A stretch of 64,000 nucleotides of DNA from Prevotella pallens ATCC 700821 (GTDB taxonomy: Bacteria; Bacteroidota; Bacteroidia; Bacteroidales; Bacteroidaceae), in contig NZ_GL982514.1 of NCBI RefSeq assembly GCF_000220255.1, positions 80,938 through 144,937 of the forward strand, written 5' to 3'. The notes under the pieces are model-generated. The model searched no databases, had not been told where the DNA came from, and saw nothing but the letters and a program-made list of their open reading frames with translations. Made by a program: the position numbers and the translations under genes. Below are positions 1 through 8,567 of the stretch, piece by piece (positions within the stretch are counted from its first letter, which is position 1; each line of letters opens with the position of its first letter).

Positions 1-2
1 AA

Positions 3-1256
3 AACAGGTATCGCTATGATGCCGTGGACAATATCCTCGGTATCACGAATGCTGCCAACCCAACGTCGCTGACGAAACTCAACAAGGCGAAGCTGGGAGG
101 AAGGAGTATGCATACGTATGAGTATGATGAGCTGAACCGCCTTATTCATGCAAGCGGTAAGGCTAAGTGTGCATCGTATGATATGGTGATTTGGATTCAG
201 ACACCACGCCCCAACACCACACCGAATACTAACCCCGGTCCACCTGTAAGCTGGAACGACCCAAGTAACCCTGATGATCCACAGGCTGGTTATGGTTACA
301 TTGCCAACGACACTACGAAAGAGGAAACATTCTTCTATCACAGTGATCACCTCGGCAGCACGTCTTACATCACAGATGACCACGCTAACATCACGCAATA
401 TGATGCATATCTACCGTATGGTGAACTGTTGGTTGATGAACATAGCAGCAGTGAAGACCTACCGTATAAATTCAACGGCAAACAGTTCGATGAAGAGACA
501 GGGTTGTACTATTATGGTGCAAGGTATATGAATCCAATCACGAGTTTGTGGTATGGGGTAGATAGATTTAAAGAAAAATATCCCCACCTTTCTGGTTTTA
601 ATGCTTGTGCTTCTAATCCTTTATTATTTAGGGACTTAAATGGAGATAGTCTATGGATCGTTAATAAGCAAACTAATATTCTATACGAAGATCATAGACT
701 TTACAATAAAGATGGTTCTCTTTATTCAGGTAAGGTAGAAGGTTTTGTGAAAGAAGCTAAGGAGGCGATAGACATAATATCAGGCACTGATAGTGGTTCT
801 AATGTTTTAGAAGAATTCCAGAAGAGTAAAAAGAATATATACATTCATAAATTTTATAAGGAAAATCATTTTACCCCTTTGGGAGCACGTGCTTCACTAT
901 TGATGGTTCCTTCTAATTCAAAGTATTCTAGTATAGCAGGGTCTGGTGGAGACATTTATTGGGATCCATATAATACAGAGGGTGGTCCAGATGAATTTCG
1001 CAATACAGAAAGACCAGCCTTTATCGGTTTGGCACATGAAATGGGGCATGCATATGCTGCACTAAAAGGAAAAGCAGATTATAACTATTTTTCTCCAAAA
1101 GTTATGCCGCCATTAAATAGAATCCATAGAGAAGATTATAACGCTATGCACTTTGAAAATATGATAAGGTATGAACTGGGGTATCCTTTGCGTATTGTAT
1201 ACACATATGATGATAAAGGTGACTTATTTTTTAATTATAATTATGAAAATAGATAG
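3..1256 (+). CDS. Rhs protein, C-terminal part with HExxH metallopeptidase toxin domain (5' end outside window)
   Basis: The frame is open at the left edge, so this is the 3' part of a longer gene; the GTG at 24 lies inside the conserved core. The first ~60 codons are YD-repeat core (YEYDELNRL). From about 190 comes the Rhs tail (FYHSDHLGSTSYITDD, LPYKFNGKQFDEETGLYYY, GARYMNP). After about 570 the sequence turns variable and AT-rich, as expected for a polymorphic toxin C-terminus. That domain has HEMGH (codons 1035-1049) followed by FENMIRYELGYPLRIVY. This layout resembles M91/NleD-type zinc metallopeptidase effectors; assignment to that family is inference. Compared with the fragment at 5998-6600 and the cassette at 1751, the core is missing a middle portion at about 187. 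The next gene overlaps the stop and is the likely immunity gene. Confidence 0.8.
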   Translation, partial: NRYRYDAVDNILGITNAANPTSLTKLNKAKLGGRSMHTYEYDELNRLIHASGKAKCASYDMVIWIQTPRPNTTPNTNPGPPVSWNDPSNPDDPQAGYGYIANDTTKEETFFYHSDHLGSTSYITDDHANITQYDAYLPYGELLVDEHSSSEDLPYKFNGKQFDEETGLYYYGARYMNPITSLWYGVDRFKEKYPHLSGFNACASNPLLFRDLNGDSLWIVNKQTNILYEDHRLYNKDGSLYSGKVEGFVKEAKEAIDIISGTDSGSNVLEEFQKSKKNIYIHKFYKENHFTPLGARASLLMVPSNSKYSSIAGSGGDIYWDPYNTEGGPDEFRNTERPAFIGLAHEMGHAYAALKGKADYNYFSPKVMPPLNRIHREDYNAMHFENMIRYELGYPLRIVYTYDDKGDLFFNYNYENR

Positions 1257-1728
1257 CTTATACTCTGGTTTAAAACTTTTAATTCTCGGAGTAATATTAA
1301 ATTACATCTCGGGATGTACAAATCTCTTGGATACAACCTCGCCAAGTTATATAAAAGCTTATACACATACAGAAGATTTGTATATCAAAAAAGATGATTT
1401 TTTGAAAGTTGCTAAAAGTAAGAAAGTAGAATCATATCAAGATATATGCTCGCTTTTGGATTCTAATAGATATAATTTTAGCTATTTGTATATCCCTCCA
1501 AGGATTCCAATATCGATTCCAAATGGGTTAAAAGAAAAGGAGGCTTTGTTTTATGTAACATTGGTAGATATTCTTCCAGACTTATTAATAAAACATAAAG
1601 TACTGATCTATAATAGTAAGTCAAATAAGAAAGTAAGATATTATTATAAGGTAAATCATGGAGAAATATATTTTTATCTGAATGATGGAACTCTCTTTTA
1701 TAGTAGTGTGCAAAGTATAATTGACTGA
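1243..1728 (+). CDS. Putative immunity lipoprotein for the HExxH Rhs toxin
   Basis: The ATG at 1243 is preferred over the upstream start at 1171, which lies inside the toxin gene. From 1243 the protein begins with a charged residue, a hydrophobic stretch (LLILGVILNYISGC) and a cysteine in lipobox position, so it is probably a lipoprotein of 161 aa. It overlaps the toxin reading frame by 14 nt, the arrangement usual for Rhs-CT/immunity pairs. No domain is recognised. The immunity role rests on position and size only. Confidence 0.6.
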   Translation: MKIDSLYSGLKLLILGVILNYISGCTNLLDTTSPSYIKAYTHTEDLYIKKDDFLKVAKSKKVESYQDICSLLDSNRYNFSYLYIPPRIPISIPNGLKEKEALFYVTLVDILPDLLIKHKVLIYNSKSNKKVRYYYKVNHGEIYFYLNDGTLFYSSVQSIID

Positions 1729-1783
1729 AAAAGAATTAGCTGTAAGATAGTATCATACTGGTCAGCAGGACTATGCGGAGCGT

Positions 1784-2584
1784 ATGAATCAGATACAGAA
1801 GCAGAAAGAGGCATACTACAAGCAGCAGGGCATTGCGCCTGGTGTACCTACAATGAAGGGTGCGTATGGTGACCCGGAGAACACAAAACGAGGATATAAC
1901 TCTATCATTGACACACTTGGCAACCATGATGTGCCACAAGGTTGGATTCAGACTCCACGTCCTAACACCACACCGAATACCAGCCCCGGTCCACCTGTAA
2001 GCTGGAATGACCCAAGCAACCCTGATGACCCACAGGCTGGTTATGGTTATATCCCAAACGATACTACGAAAGAAGAAACCTTCTTCTATCACAGTGATCA
2101 CCTTGGCAGTACGTCCTACATTACAGATGATAAAGCCAACATCACGCAGTATGACGCTTACTTGCCGCATGGTGAACTGTTAGTTGATGAGCACAGCAGC
2201 AGTGAAGAACTACCGTATAAGTTCAACGGTAAGCAGTTTGATGAGGAAACTGGCTTGTACTATTATGGTGCAAGGTATATGAATCCCGTTGCAAGTCTGT
2301 GGTATGGTGTGGATAGATTAGCCGAGAAATATTCACAGTTATCTTCATTTTCTTATTGTGCAGGGAATCCAATTAAATATGTTGATGCAATGAATGTAAT
2401 TAGGCAAGAACTCAATATGCAATGGAAGAATTTTGGTCAACGGCTTAACTATAAAAGTATTATTCCAAATGAAAAGACTATAAGCAGTTTCCTTCCTTTT
2501 GATAGAAGTTCTTTAAATAGTATAAAGATGGGAATGAACCCTTCTCCCTTTTCACAATATATAGAAATAAACGTAAGGAAATGA
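1784..2584 (+). CDS. Orphan Rhs tail cassette with a second variable C-terminus
   Basis: Rhs homology begins at 1751 (YHTGQQDYAERMNQ), directly after a TAG at 1748, so this is a headless copy. The 1784 ATG is only the first internal methionine. It contains the same tail as the first gene (WIQTPRPNTTPNT, SDHLGSTSYITDD, DEETGLYYYGARYMNP), with one or two differences per segment. It switches after GVDRLAEKY to an unrelated C-terminus of about 85 residues with no motif I recognise. Orphan rhs-CT modules of this kind can replace the C-terminus of the full-length rhs by recombination, and alone are usually silent. The next gene overlaps by 4 nt. Confidence 0.6.
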   Translation: MNQIQKQKEAYYKQQGIAPGVPTMKGAYGDPENTKRGYNSIIDTLGNHDVPQGWIQTPRPNTTPNTSPGPPVSWNDPSNPDDPQAGYGYIPNDTTKEETFFYHSDHLGSTSYITDDKANITQYDAYLPHGELLVDEHSSSEELPYKFNGKQFDEETGLYYYGARYMNPVASLWYGVDRLAEKYSQLSSFSYCAGNPIKYVDAMNVIRQELNMQWKNFGQRLNYKSIIPNEKTISSFLPFDRSSLNSIKMGMNPSPFSQYIEINVRK

Positions 2585-3072
2585 AAAAGAATCTCTGTCT
2601 GAATATCATTGTGTTGCTGTTCCCGCTGTGTGCAAATTCACAGTCAGTAGATAGTCTGTCTTTGTATCAGAGTGCTATTACCTTTATCTCTGCAGATTTA
2701 GATATCTTACAAAAAGAAGTTGCAGTCTCAGGTATCGCCTATGACTTAGATTGTTTTATGTTTATTGATTCAGTAAAGAATAGTTCATTAGAAGAGATTC
2801 TTCATGAAAAGCAAGATAAGCCAACCCCAGATGTTTATTCTTCGATATTGGATAGGAATTTTAATAAGCTCTCCCCACAGACAGAGTATAGTATCTTTTT
2901 CTCTAGGATAAAAGATGGCTTTTTCCTTGCTCAAGTTTATCGGTTACAAGAATATGGTAAATCGGTTAATTATGAATCTGTAATAAATACTGCGCTTCAG
3001 CAATACTATTATATGTTTGTACTGAATCAAGAGCAGAAAATTAAAAAGGTATTTCGAATGAAGATGGATTAA
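2581..3072 (+). CDS. Putative exported immunity protein of the second Rhs cassette
   Basis: A 163-aa protein with a clear signal peptide (MKKNLCLNIIVLLFPLCANS). Its ATG overlaps the stop of the Rhs tail (ATGA), so the two are translationally coupled. No recognisable domain; acidic and aromatic-rich. Immunity function is inferred from the cassette position. Confidence 0.55.
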   Translation: MKKNLCLNIIVLLFPLCANSQSVDSLSLYQSAITFISADLDILQKEVAVSGIAYDLDCFMFIDSVKNSSLEEILHEKQDKPTPDVYSSILDRNFNKLSPQTEYSIFFSRIKDGFFLAQVYRLQEYGKSVNYESVINTALQQYYYMFVLNQEQKIKKVFRMKMD

Positions 3073-3159
3073 TTAGAAGCAATAAAATAAATTTGATGAG
3101 ACGCTATGCGTATGGATTAAGAGATTAAATATATATCAAACTCTGATTATACGCATTGT

Positions 3160-3558
3160 ATGGGAGCTGCTTTTGCAGAAGGTATAGCGAGCTATCTTAT
3201 CGGGCATGGGTATCGTGTAGAGGAAATTGTGCATATCAATCCATTTCAAGCAGCAGACATAACTACCAATGCAGATCCTAATGTAAAAACATTAGACTAT
3301 CAGAATACAGATGATATTGTCATAAATCAGATACCACTTGTAAGTTCTCCAGGAGATATTCGAAATGCAGATCATCGAATTAGAGAAAAATCAAATGATT
3401 CTAATATTTTCACTCGACATAGAAGCCCCATAGATTCACAAGGAGGTAATTTCTGGAAAAGAATTAGAAAGAAGAAAAGTTCTTCTTTGGTAGATTCTCC
3501 CATACGATTGCCTAATCATACTAGGACAAATAAATGGAATCCAAATCAAAAGACATGA
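3160..3558 (+). pseudogene. Rhs toxin C-terminus remnant, possibly lipase/hydrolase-like
   Basis: The frame is open only from 3121 and has no credible start; it lacks any Rhs head. The first residues (YTHCMGAAFAEGIASYL) resemble an alpha/beta-hydrolase nucleophile elbow of Rhs-associated toxins, where a serine would be expected instead of the cysteine. This is followed by VHINPFQAADI and a basic tail (WKRIRKKKSSS). I read it as the 3' end of a toxin gene left after recombination. The hydrolase reading is weak inference. Confidence 0.4.
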
Positions 3559-3785
3559 ATAAAAAAAACATATCTAAGCATTTGCCAATTGTGCTGGCAG
3601 TTATTATTTTATCTTGGTGTATATTAGCTAGAAGCTTATCCATGCTTTTCTCACTGGGAACATTAAGCATATATATAGATAGAAGACTTTATTTTTTAGA
3701 AAACTTCTTACCAGATTTTGTAAGTCTAGCAACTTATGCCTTCACTATTTGGATATGTATAAAGAAAATCATTAATGACCAGTAA
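3555..3785 (+). CDS. Small two-helix membrane protein, putative immunity
   Basis: 76 aa from the ATG at 3555 (MNKKNISKHLPIVLAVII). The earlier ATG at 3534 lies inside the preceding remnant. Two hydrophobic segments, roughly residues 9-35 and 48-68, end in a lysine-rich tail. It directly follows a toxin remnant, so it is probably that toxin's cognate membrane immunity protein, now orphaned. Confidence 0.45.
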   Translation: MNKKNISKHLPIVLAVIILSWCILARSLSMLFSLGTLSIYIDRRLYFLENFLPDFVSLATYAFTIWICIKKIINDQ

Positions 3786-4242
3786 TTCTCATTCTTGCAA
3801 ATATGGCGATAAAAATATGTTGTCTTATAGCTCCCGCGGCTCAGGGGATTGGAAAGCAGAAGGAAAACCAGCCAATGGCTATCTTCTTGTGGAAATTGAA
3901 GGCATTCCTTATTGGGCAGATGCCATCGGACAAATCCCGTTTGCACTTAATGATTATAGGAATTATTATAAGAACAGTTTTGATTCGGAGTTTGCAGCGA
4001 GAAACACTATTGCGGATGGTGCACAGTTCGCTAATGGCAGTTTGTGGAATTTAATATTTCCGTCTTATGACTATAGTAATACGTATGATAATGCTATGAT
4101 AAAAAGAGCTATTGATTGGGCTAAGCATAGATATTATAAGAGCGTTGAACATACGTATTTTCTCGGCATAGATTTTCCGAATTGGGTAATGAAAAAGAAT
4201 GATTATCCAGCAAATAATATGGGTGTTTATATTTTAAAGTAA
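3775..4242 (+). CDS. Hypothetical protein, probable orphan Rhs toxin tail
   Basis: The open frame runs back to a stop at 3760, and the Rhs head that would normally precede it is missing. The protein is rich in aromatic residues and glycine (SSRGSGDWKAEGKPANGY, PYWADAIGQIPFALNDY) and matches no family I can name. Its place between two small membrane genes and its low G+C suggest a headless toxin C-terminus. Overlap of 11 nt with the preceding gene. Confidence 0.4.
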   Translation: MTSNSHSCKYGDKNMLSYSSRGSGDWKAEGKPANGYLLVEIEGIPYWADAIGQIPFALNDYRNYYKNSFDSEFAARNTIADGAQFANGSLWNLIFPSYDYSNTYDNAMIKRAIDWAKHRYYKSVEHTYFLGIDFPNWVMKKNDYPANNMGVYILK

Positions 4243-4243
4243 A

Positions 4244-4627
4244 ATGAAGATCGAAGTTAAGAAAATATTATCTATTGTTATGTTATCTTTGGTGTATATT
4301 TTAGTGACCACCTTTGTTCAATATAGATACAAAAATAGTTTTGATATAGGGGAAGGTATCCTTTATTTTTACAGCAACACATTATATACGTTAGGTTTCA
4401 TAATTACCTTTCTTATATACGGAACTCCGATAATACGAAAATGGATATCTTCATTCATAGGTGTTGTCTTCATTGTTTGGTATCTATGTATATGGATTGA
4501 TTGCATAAATTACATGCCATATGAGGCTCCGTTCTATATAGTATTTGGATTCTTAATATTCATAACCGAAATGATTTTCTTGTGTTTTTTATATAAGAAA
4601 AATTCTGTCAAGAAATTGCATCAGTGA
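4244..4627 (+). CDS. Four-helix membrane protein, putative immunity
   Basis: 127 aa, starting 1 nt after the stop of the previous gene, so the two are coupled. Four hydrophobic stretches are visible (SIVMLSLVYILVTTFV; LYTLGFIITFLIYG; FIGVVFIVWYLCIWI; FYIVFGFLIFITEMIFLC), with a lysine-rich C-terminus. Polytopic immunity proteins are common partners of membrane- or envelope-acting toxins. No family recognised. Confidence 0.5.
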   Translation: MKIEVKKILSIVMLSLVYILVTTFVQYRYKNSFDIGEGILYFYSNTLYTLGFIITFLIYGTPIIRKWISSFIGVVFIVWYLCIWIDCINYMPYEAPFYIVFGFLIFITEMIFLCFLYKKNSVKKLHQ

Positions 4628-4652
4628 ATGGATATAATGATAGTTATTCATA

Positions 4653-5177
4653 TTGATATATATTAAGCTCATGAGCCAGATAGGGAGCCAAAAGGAGGAA
4701 TACTCATCAAGTGAAGACCTTCCATATAAGTTCAATGGTAAACAGTTTGATGAGGAGACTGGTCTGTACTATTACGGTGCAAGGTATATGAATCCTGTGT
4801 CAAGTATTTGGTATGGGGTGGATGTGTTGGCAGAAAAATATCTAAATATTGGAAGCTATGTGTATTGCGCAGGGAATCCTGTAAATTTGATAGATACTGA
4901 TGGGAGAGAGATCTTCCTGCTTGGAAACAAAAAAGCTCAAGAAGAATATATCAAGATGTTATATGCATCCACTGGAAACAATTATGCTATCGAAAACGAT
5001 AAACTTATATACAAAGGCACTGATATAGATTTCAAGGGAAACAGGTCTCAGACATTAATAAATGTCATTCAGTCTGGTATAGATGCCAAAGAAACTTATA
5101 CTCTTAGTCTGGTAGGAAACAAAAAAACGACAGTGTCGTCTACTGGAAAGTTGAAGTCTGCAAATAAAGTACTTTAA
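4653..5177 (+). CDS. Third Rhs tail cassette with variable C-terminus
   Basis: Only the last part of the Rhs core remains (EDLPYKFNGKQFDEETGLYY, GARYMNPVSSIWYGVD), followed by IDTDGREIF and a unique C-terminus of about 90 residues ending STGKLKSANKVL. The start could also be the ATG at 4671; neither is likely to be the ancestral start. The core homology starts near 4700, about 500 nt further into the core than in the cassette at 1751. The toxin activity is not identifiable. Confidence 0.5.
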   Translation: MIYIKLMSQIGSQKEEYSSSEDLPYKFNGKQFDEETGLYYYGARYMNPVSSIWYGVDVLAEKYLNIGSYVYCAGNPVNLIDTDGREIFLLGNKKAQEEYIKMLYASTGNNYAIENDKLIYKGTDIDFKGNRSQTLINVIQSGIDAKETYTLSLVGNKKTTVSSTGKLKSANKVL

Positions 5178-5179
5178 GT

Positions 5180-5664
5180 ATGAAAACTATAATGTTTTAT
5201 GTAATAATGTCACTTGTTCTTTGTCATTGCAAAGCACAAGAAGAACTATCATTAACTTATATTGGTTATCAATACAAGGGAACTCAAAATAGAAGCTTCC
5301 TAAATAAAGAGCTAATATTAAAAACAGATGGAGATACTATAAGAATGAACCTTAGATTACCTTATGACAGTATTCATCACAATGTTATTGATCGAGGGCT
5401 TCTATATAATTGTCATTTAAAGAAAGGGGTAAAATACACTTTTACTTTACAAAAAAATGTATTTTCGATATTCCCAGCTTCTTTAACAGCTACTATCGAA
5501 CAAATACGATTCCTGACAAAAATGACTGTTCAAAATTCATAGAAATTAAAAAAGACACAGAGTATGACTACAGAGGGGATTATGGAAGATATGTAGACAT
5601 TAAAGGCTGTTTATATGAGATAAAAAGAATATACCCAAACAATGGCGGTTTCTATCTACACTAA
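5180..5664 (+). pseudogene. Exported immunity-type gene with a frameshift at an A7 run
   Basis: The first frame (5180-5542) opens with a signal peptide (MKTIMFYVIMSLVLCHCKAQ) and runs into low-quality sequence after the A7 run at 5451-5457. The downstream frame (to 5664) continues sensibly as FDIPSFFNSYYRTNTIPD and YVDIKGCLYEIKRIYPNN. Joining the frames at the A7 gives one coherent protein of about 160 aa. So it is a frameshifted gene, a sequencing error in the homopolymer, or slippage. It starts 2 nt after the Rhs cassette stop, in the immunity position. Confidence 0.5.
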
Positions 5665-6619
5665 GAGAGTTACCAAACCATTTATGGCGAGCGTGGCGGA
5701 CATCAGGACTTATGTCTATGGTGCCGCCTACGACAGCTGGAACCGTGTGCAGACGATGACTTATCCTGACGGTGAAGTGGTGGCTTATCACTACAATGCT
5801 GCCGGACAGGTTGAGCGTATGACGAGCAATAAATAGGGACGTCAGAGCGTTATTGTTGATAGGATAGGTTACGACAAGGAGGGTCATACGGTCTATACGA
5901 AGCTCGGTAACGGCACGGAGACAACCTATACCTACGATAAGCAGCGTGAACGTCTGCAGGTGATGAACCTTACAGCGGATGGTCAGACTGTGATGGAAAA
6001 CAGGTATCGTTACGATGCCGTGGATAATATCCTCGGTATTACGAATGCTGCCAACCCAACGTCGCTGATGAAACTCAACAAGGCGAAGCTGGGAGGAAGG
6101 AGTATGCATACGTATGAGTATGACGAGCTGAACCGCCTTGTTCATGCCAGTGGTAAGGCAAAGCGTGCATCGTATGACATGGTGATGTCGTTCGGACGGA
6201 TGAGTGAACCGCTGACTAAGGTACAGAAGGTGGACTCAACGACAACTGCGAAGTCTTATAACTTTGCTTATAAGTATGAGGACAGTAACCACCCGACGGC
6301 TCCAACGCAGATTGGTCATGACCATTACACCTATGATGCCAACGGTAATCCTACGCTGGTAACAAACGACTCTACGAATACTACTCGTGAGATGTACTGG
6401 GACGAGGACAACCGACTGATGGTACTCTCTGATAATGGCAAGACAAGTCGTTACACTTATAATGCTGATGGTGAACGCATCATGAAGAGTTACGGCACGA
6501 TGGAGAGTGTGTACATCAACGGTGCTCCGCAGGGAATCACGTTCCACGAGACGGATAACTTCACGCTTTATCTTGCAAGTATCCTCTCTGTCAACAAAAA
6601 GGTCTTGAATATGATATGA
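5642..6619 (+). pseudogene. Rhs core fragment interrupted by an in-frame TAG
   Basis: Rhs YD-repeat core from about 5680 (YPDGEVVAYHYNAAGQVERM) to 6600 (FTLYLASILSVNK), in one frame. A TAG at 5834-5836 splits it; the frame resumes at once with GRQSVIVDRIGYDKEGHTVY and then YRYDAVDNILGITNAANPTS. The part from 5998 to about 6185 is nearly identical to the first 187 bases of the window. The core ends abruptly at 6600, joined to unrelated AT-rich sequence. No start codon context, so it is a non-functional segment or recombination donor. Confidence 0.7.
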
Positions 6620-6770
6620 TGAATTTAATAGATAACGTTAAACTACACTAAGAAAAGGAGGACTAACATCTGCAGAAAACAAACAAATTAACAAAACTTT
6701 GAAAGAGATAGATTCACACTTAAACAGAATAAATAAGATTTTAAATAAAGCTCATGAAATTGCAGATTAA
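6600..6770 (+). pseudogene. Remnant of a toxin C-terminal tail
   Basis: Directly after the Rhs core break, one frame reads LEYDMMNLIDNVKLH then stop. A second frame, open from 6642, reads KGGLTSAENKQINKTLKEID and ends at 6770. The two pieces look like consecutive parts of one protein shifted at 6645-6655. The remnant overlaps the next gene start by 17 nt, the usual toxin/immunity junction. No function can be assigned. Confidence 0.35.
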
Positions 6771-7398
6771 TAAAAAAGAAATGTCTTCGTTGTTCAATAA
6801 AGCAAAATGGACATTTTCATTGACAGAGGAAGAATTTCTATACCTGAAGAATTTGTTAAATAAGATTGAAACATGTTCTTGGCAGGAGGATTTTTCCTAT
6901 GGAATTCACAATGGTATTGCAGCTTTTGGTCTATGTACGAAACCAACTAAAGGAAACATAGCTATAGTTGAGAAATTCATTAATACAGAAGCATTTTGTG
7001 ATTCAATCACAGCCGTTGCTTTGAAAGTGTTATGTAGTAGTAGTTATTGGAATTTAGCGGAAAAATATGAAGATGTACTTTGCAAGTTCATCAATTTAGA
7101 TGATGAATCTTATGAAGATACTATCCATACAGCTATTAGTTGTATGGGGACTTATTGTCATACTACAAAGAATAAGTTATATATATCCTTGCTATTTTCA
7201 TTATTCAACAACGCACTAAGTAAACATAGCAATGATGAACTTCAGATACCAAGTATAGAGGCTCTTTACAATGCTCTTGAATCGGTTATATGGGGAGATA
7301 AGTATCCTAAAAACAGAAGAGTCACATTTGGAGATATGAAGATACCTGAAGATATTAGTGAGGAAGTCATAAAAAAAATTCAGTCAATTATACAATGA
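6754..7398 (+). CDS. Putative cytoplasmic immunity protein
   Basis: 214 aa, no signal peptide or membrane segment, largely helical and acidic (EKYEDVLCKFINLDDESYED, ISEEVIKKIQSII), somewhat like HEAT-type helical immunity proteins. It overlaps the degenerate toxin tail, which marks it as the last immunity gene of the Rhs region. Low G+C like the other variable segments. No family name can be given. Confidence 0.55.
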   Translation: MKLQINKKEMSSLFNKAKWTFSLTEEEFLYLKNLLNKIETCSWQEDFSYGIHNGIAAFGLCTKPTKGNIAIVEKFINTEAFCDSITAVALKVLCSSSYWNLAEKYEDVLCKFINLDDESYEDTIHTAISCMGTYCHTTKNKLYISLLFSLFNNALSKHSNDELQIPSIEALYNALESVIWGDKYPKNRRVTFGDMKIPEDISEEVIKKIQSIIQ

Positions 7399-7496
7399 TT
7401 TTTTTAATATAGTGGTGGTATAGTAATGTTTCAAATCAGTAGTTATTAAAATAATCATATGATTATCAATGAGTTTTGTGAAGATTAGGTATAAGA

Positions 7497-7523
7497 GGAT
7501 GTGTCTATTTCGATACATCCTCG
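7497..7523 (+). terminator. Hairpin after the Rhs region
   Basis: AGGATGT at 7497 pairs with ACATCCT at 7517, with a short loop. It lies about 100 nt after the last immunity gene and closes the Rhs cluster. There is no long T run, so it may be only a 3'-end stabiliser. Confidence 0.4.
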
Positions 7524-7598
7524 TCTGCCGTCTGGATTCTTTTGTTTCTGCTTTTTCATTGCTTTCTAATCACGACTTTGGAGTGATTTAATCCCCCT

Positions 7599-7820
7599 TT
7601 CGGGGCAAGGGTCTTTGTGGTACAAATGGCAATTTGTGGTACAAAGACACACCTTGCCAGTATAAAGAAATGATACTTTTGCTGTTGATATTACCTCCCG
7701 ATATTTCTTGACCAAAGTTCAGACTTATCGACTTCTTGACTTGTCGACTGAGTTAAGTCTGTAGTTTGGTCAGTGAGTCAATTTTGACATGAGTTAAAAC
7801 TAACTTACTGACCAGCTAAC
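7599..7820. other. Cluster of inverted repeats, possible transfer or replication site of a decayed element
   Basis: Three nested structures lie in about 220 bp. At 7608-7656 the palindromic motif TTTGTGGTACAAA occurs twice in tandem, within outer arms AAGG/CCTT and TCTTTGT/ACAAAGA. Near 7709-7750 CAGACTTA pairs with TTAAGTCTG. Near 7763-7816 TGGTCAGT pairs with ACTGACCA. Dense dyads beside iteron-like repeats and a broken element gene suggest the origin region of an integrative or mobilizable element. No coding potential seen. Confidence 0.4.
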
Positions 7821-7895
7821 TTATTGAACAAAGCAACACAGAAAAGCAAGGATATTGAAGGAAGAGAAGAGAAGTTAGTCTGTCAGTCAGAAAAG

Positions 7896-8026
7896 TTCCT
7901 AAGCTTTCGCCAAAAAGCTTATAAGCTTTTGTCAGATTACTTATAAGCTTTTTATAGATTGCTTATAAGCTTTTTATAGAAAGCTCATAAGTTTTAAACC
8001 CAAAGGCTAGTAGCTTTCTCTATCAG
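7896..8026. repeat. 22-bp iteron-like tandem repeats
   Basis: Successive 22-bp units at 7917-7938, 7939-7960, 7961-7982, 7983-8004 and a weak fifth to 8026 share the core CTTATAAGCTTTT. The first three are nearly identical and later ones decay; a partial unit precedes at 7896. A period of two helical turns puts the palindromic TTATAAGC cores on one face of the DNA, as in iteron binding sites of Rep or excision proteins. Confidence 0.6.
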
Positions 8027-8036
8027 ATTTGGAGAT

Positions 8037-8487
8037 GTCGCAGAAAAACTCTTATGTTCTGTATAAGAATGGTATGATTGCGGTAATGAGAAGAGGTGCC
8101 GGTTCGTTTCATATCAACGAAAATGAAAGCAGGTAACTCTCGAGAGTTCGACAATTTTACATAGCGATTGTCCGATAGTTTGATAAATAGTCGCATGAGA
8201 AGGAAATAGCAAAGGTTGTAGCCAATAAAGACGTTTACACCAACATTGCCAACAGTTCTTGGAAGAAAGAGGATGGGCTTCGCTCACTTAAAAGTGAAGC
8301 TGCTGAATTGGACAGAAAGATTGCACTTACACTTGCACCGCCAGATGAGGAAACGGAAGAAAAGGAGCAAGAAGAGAATTTACCCAACAATAATTATTCT
8401 GTCGAAATGAAAAATGAGAATAACCCTATCCAAAATAAAGAAGAGGATTGCCGTTTGCAGAGTTTCAAACCCAAGTGGAGACACTAA
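8037..8487 (+). pseudogene. Degenerate mobile-element protein remnant
   Basis: Two coding-like pieces in the same frame: YVLYKNGMIAVMRRGAGSFH ending at 8136, and a 98-codon piece from 8191 (KKEDGLRSLKSEAAELDRKI, then an acidic stretch, ending FKPKWRH at 8487). Stops separate them and there is no start. The second piece resembles the C-terminal ends of proteins in Bacteroidales conjugative elements, but I cannot name the family. Together with the neighbouring repeats it marks a decayed element. Confidence 0.35.
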
Positions 8488-8514
8488 TGGAAGTATATTT
8501 ATAATTGTTTGTCG

Positions 8515-8567
8515 AACCGGTTAGATTTTGGCAATAATACTTGTTTGTTGCCAAAATTTAACTGGTT
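8515..8567. promoter_or_regulatory. Distal dyad of the AbiE locus
   Basis: Arms AACCGGTTAGATTTTGGCAA (8515-8534) and TTGCCAAAATTTAACTGGTT (8548-8567) pair with two mismatches across 13 nt. The inner motif TTAGATTTTGGCAA is the same as in the operator upstream of the antitoxin gene at 10372. The right arm overlaps the toxin stop codon. It may be a second AbiEi binding site, a terminator, or an element end. Confidence 0.6.
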
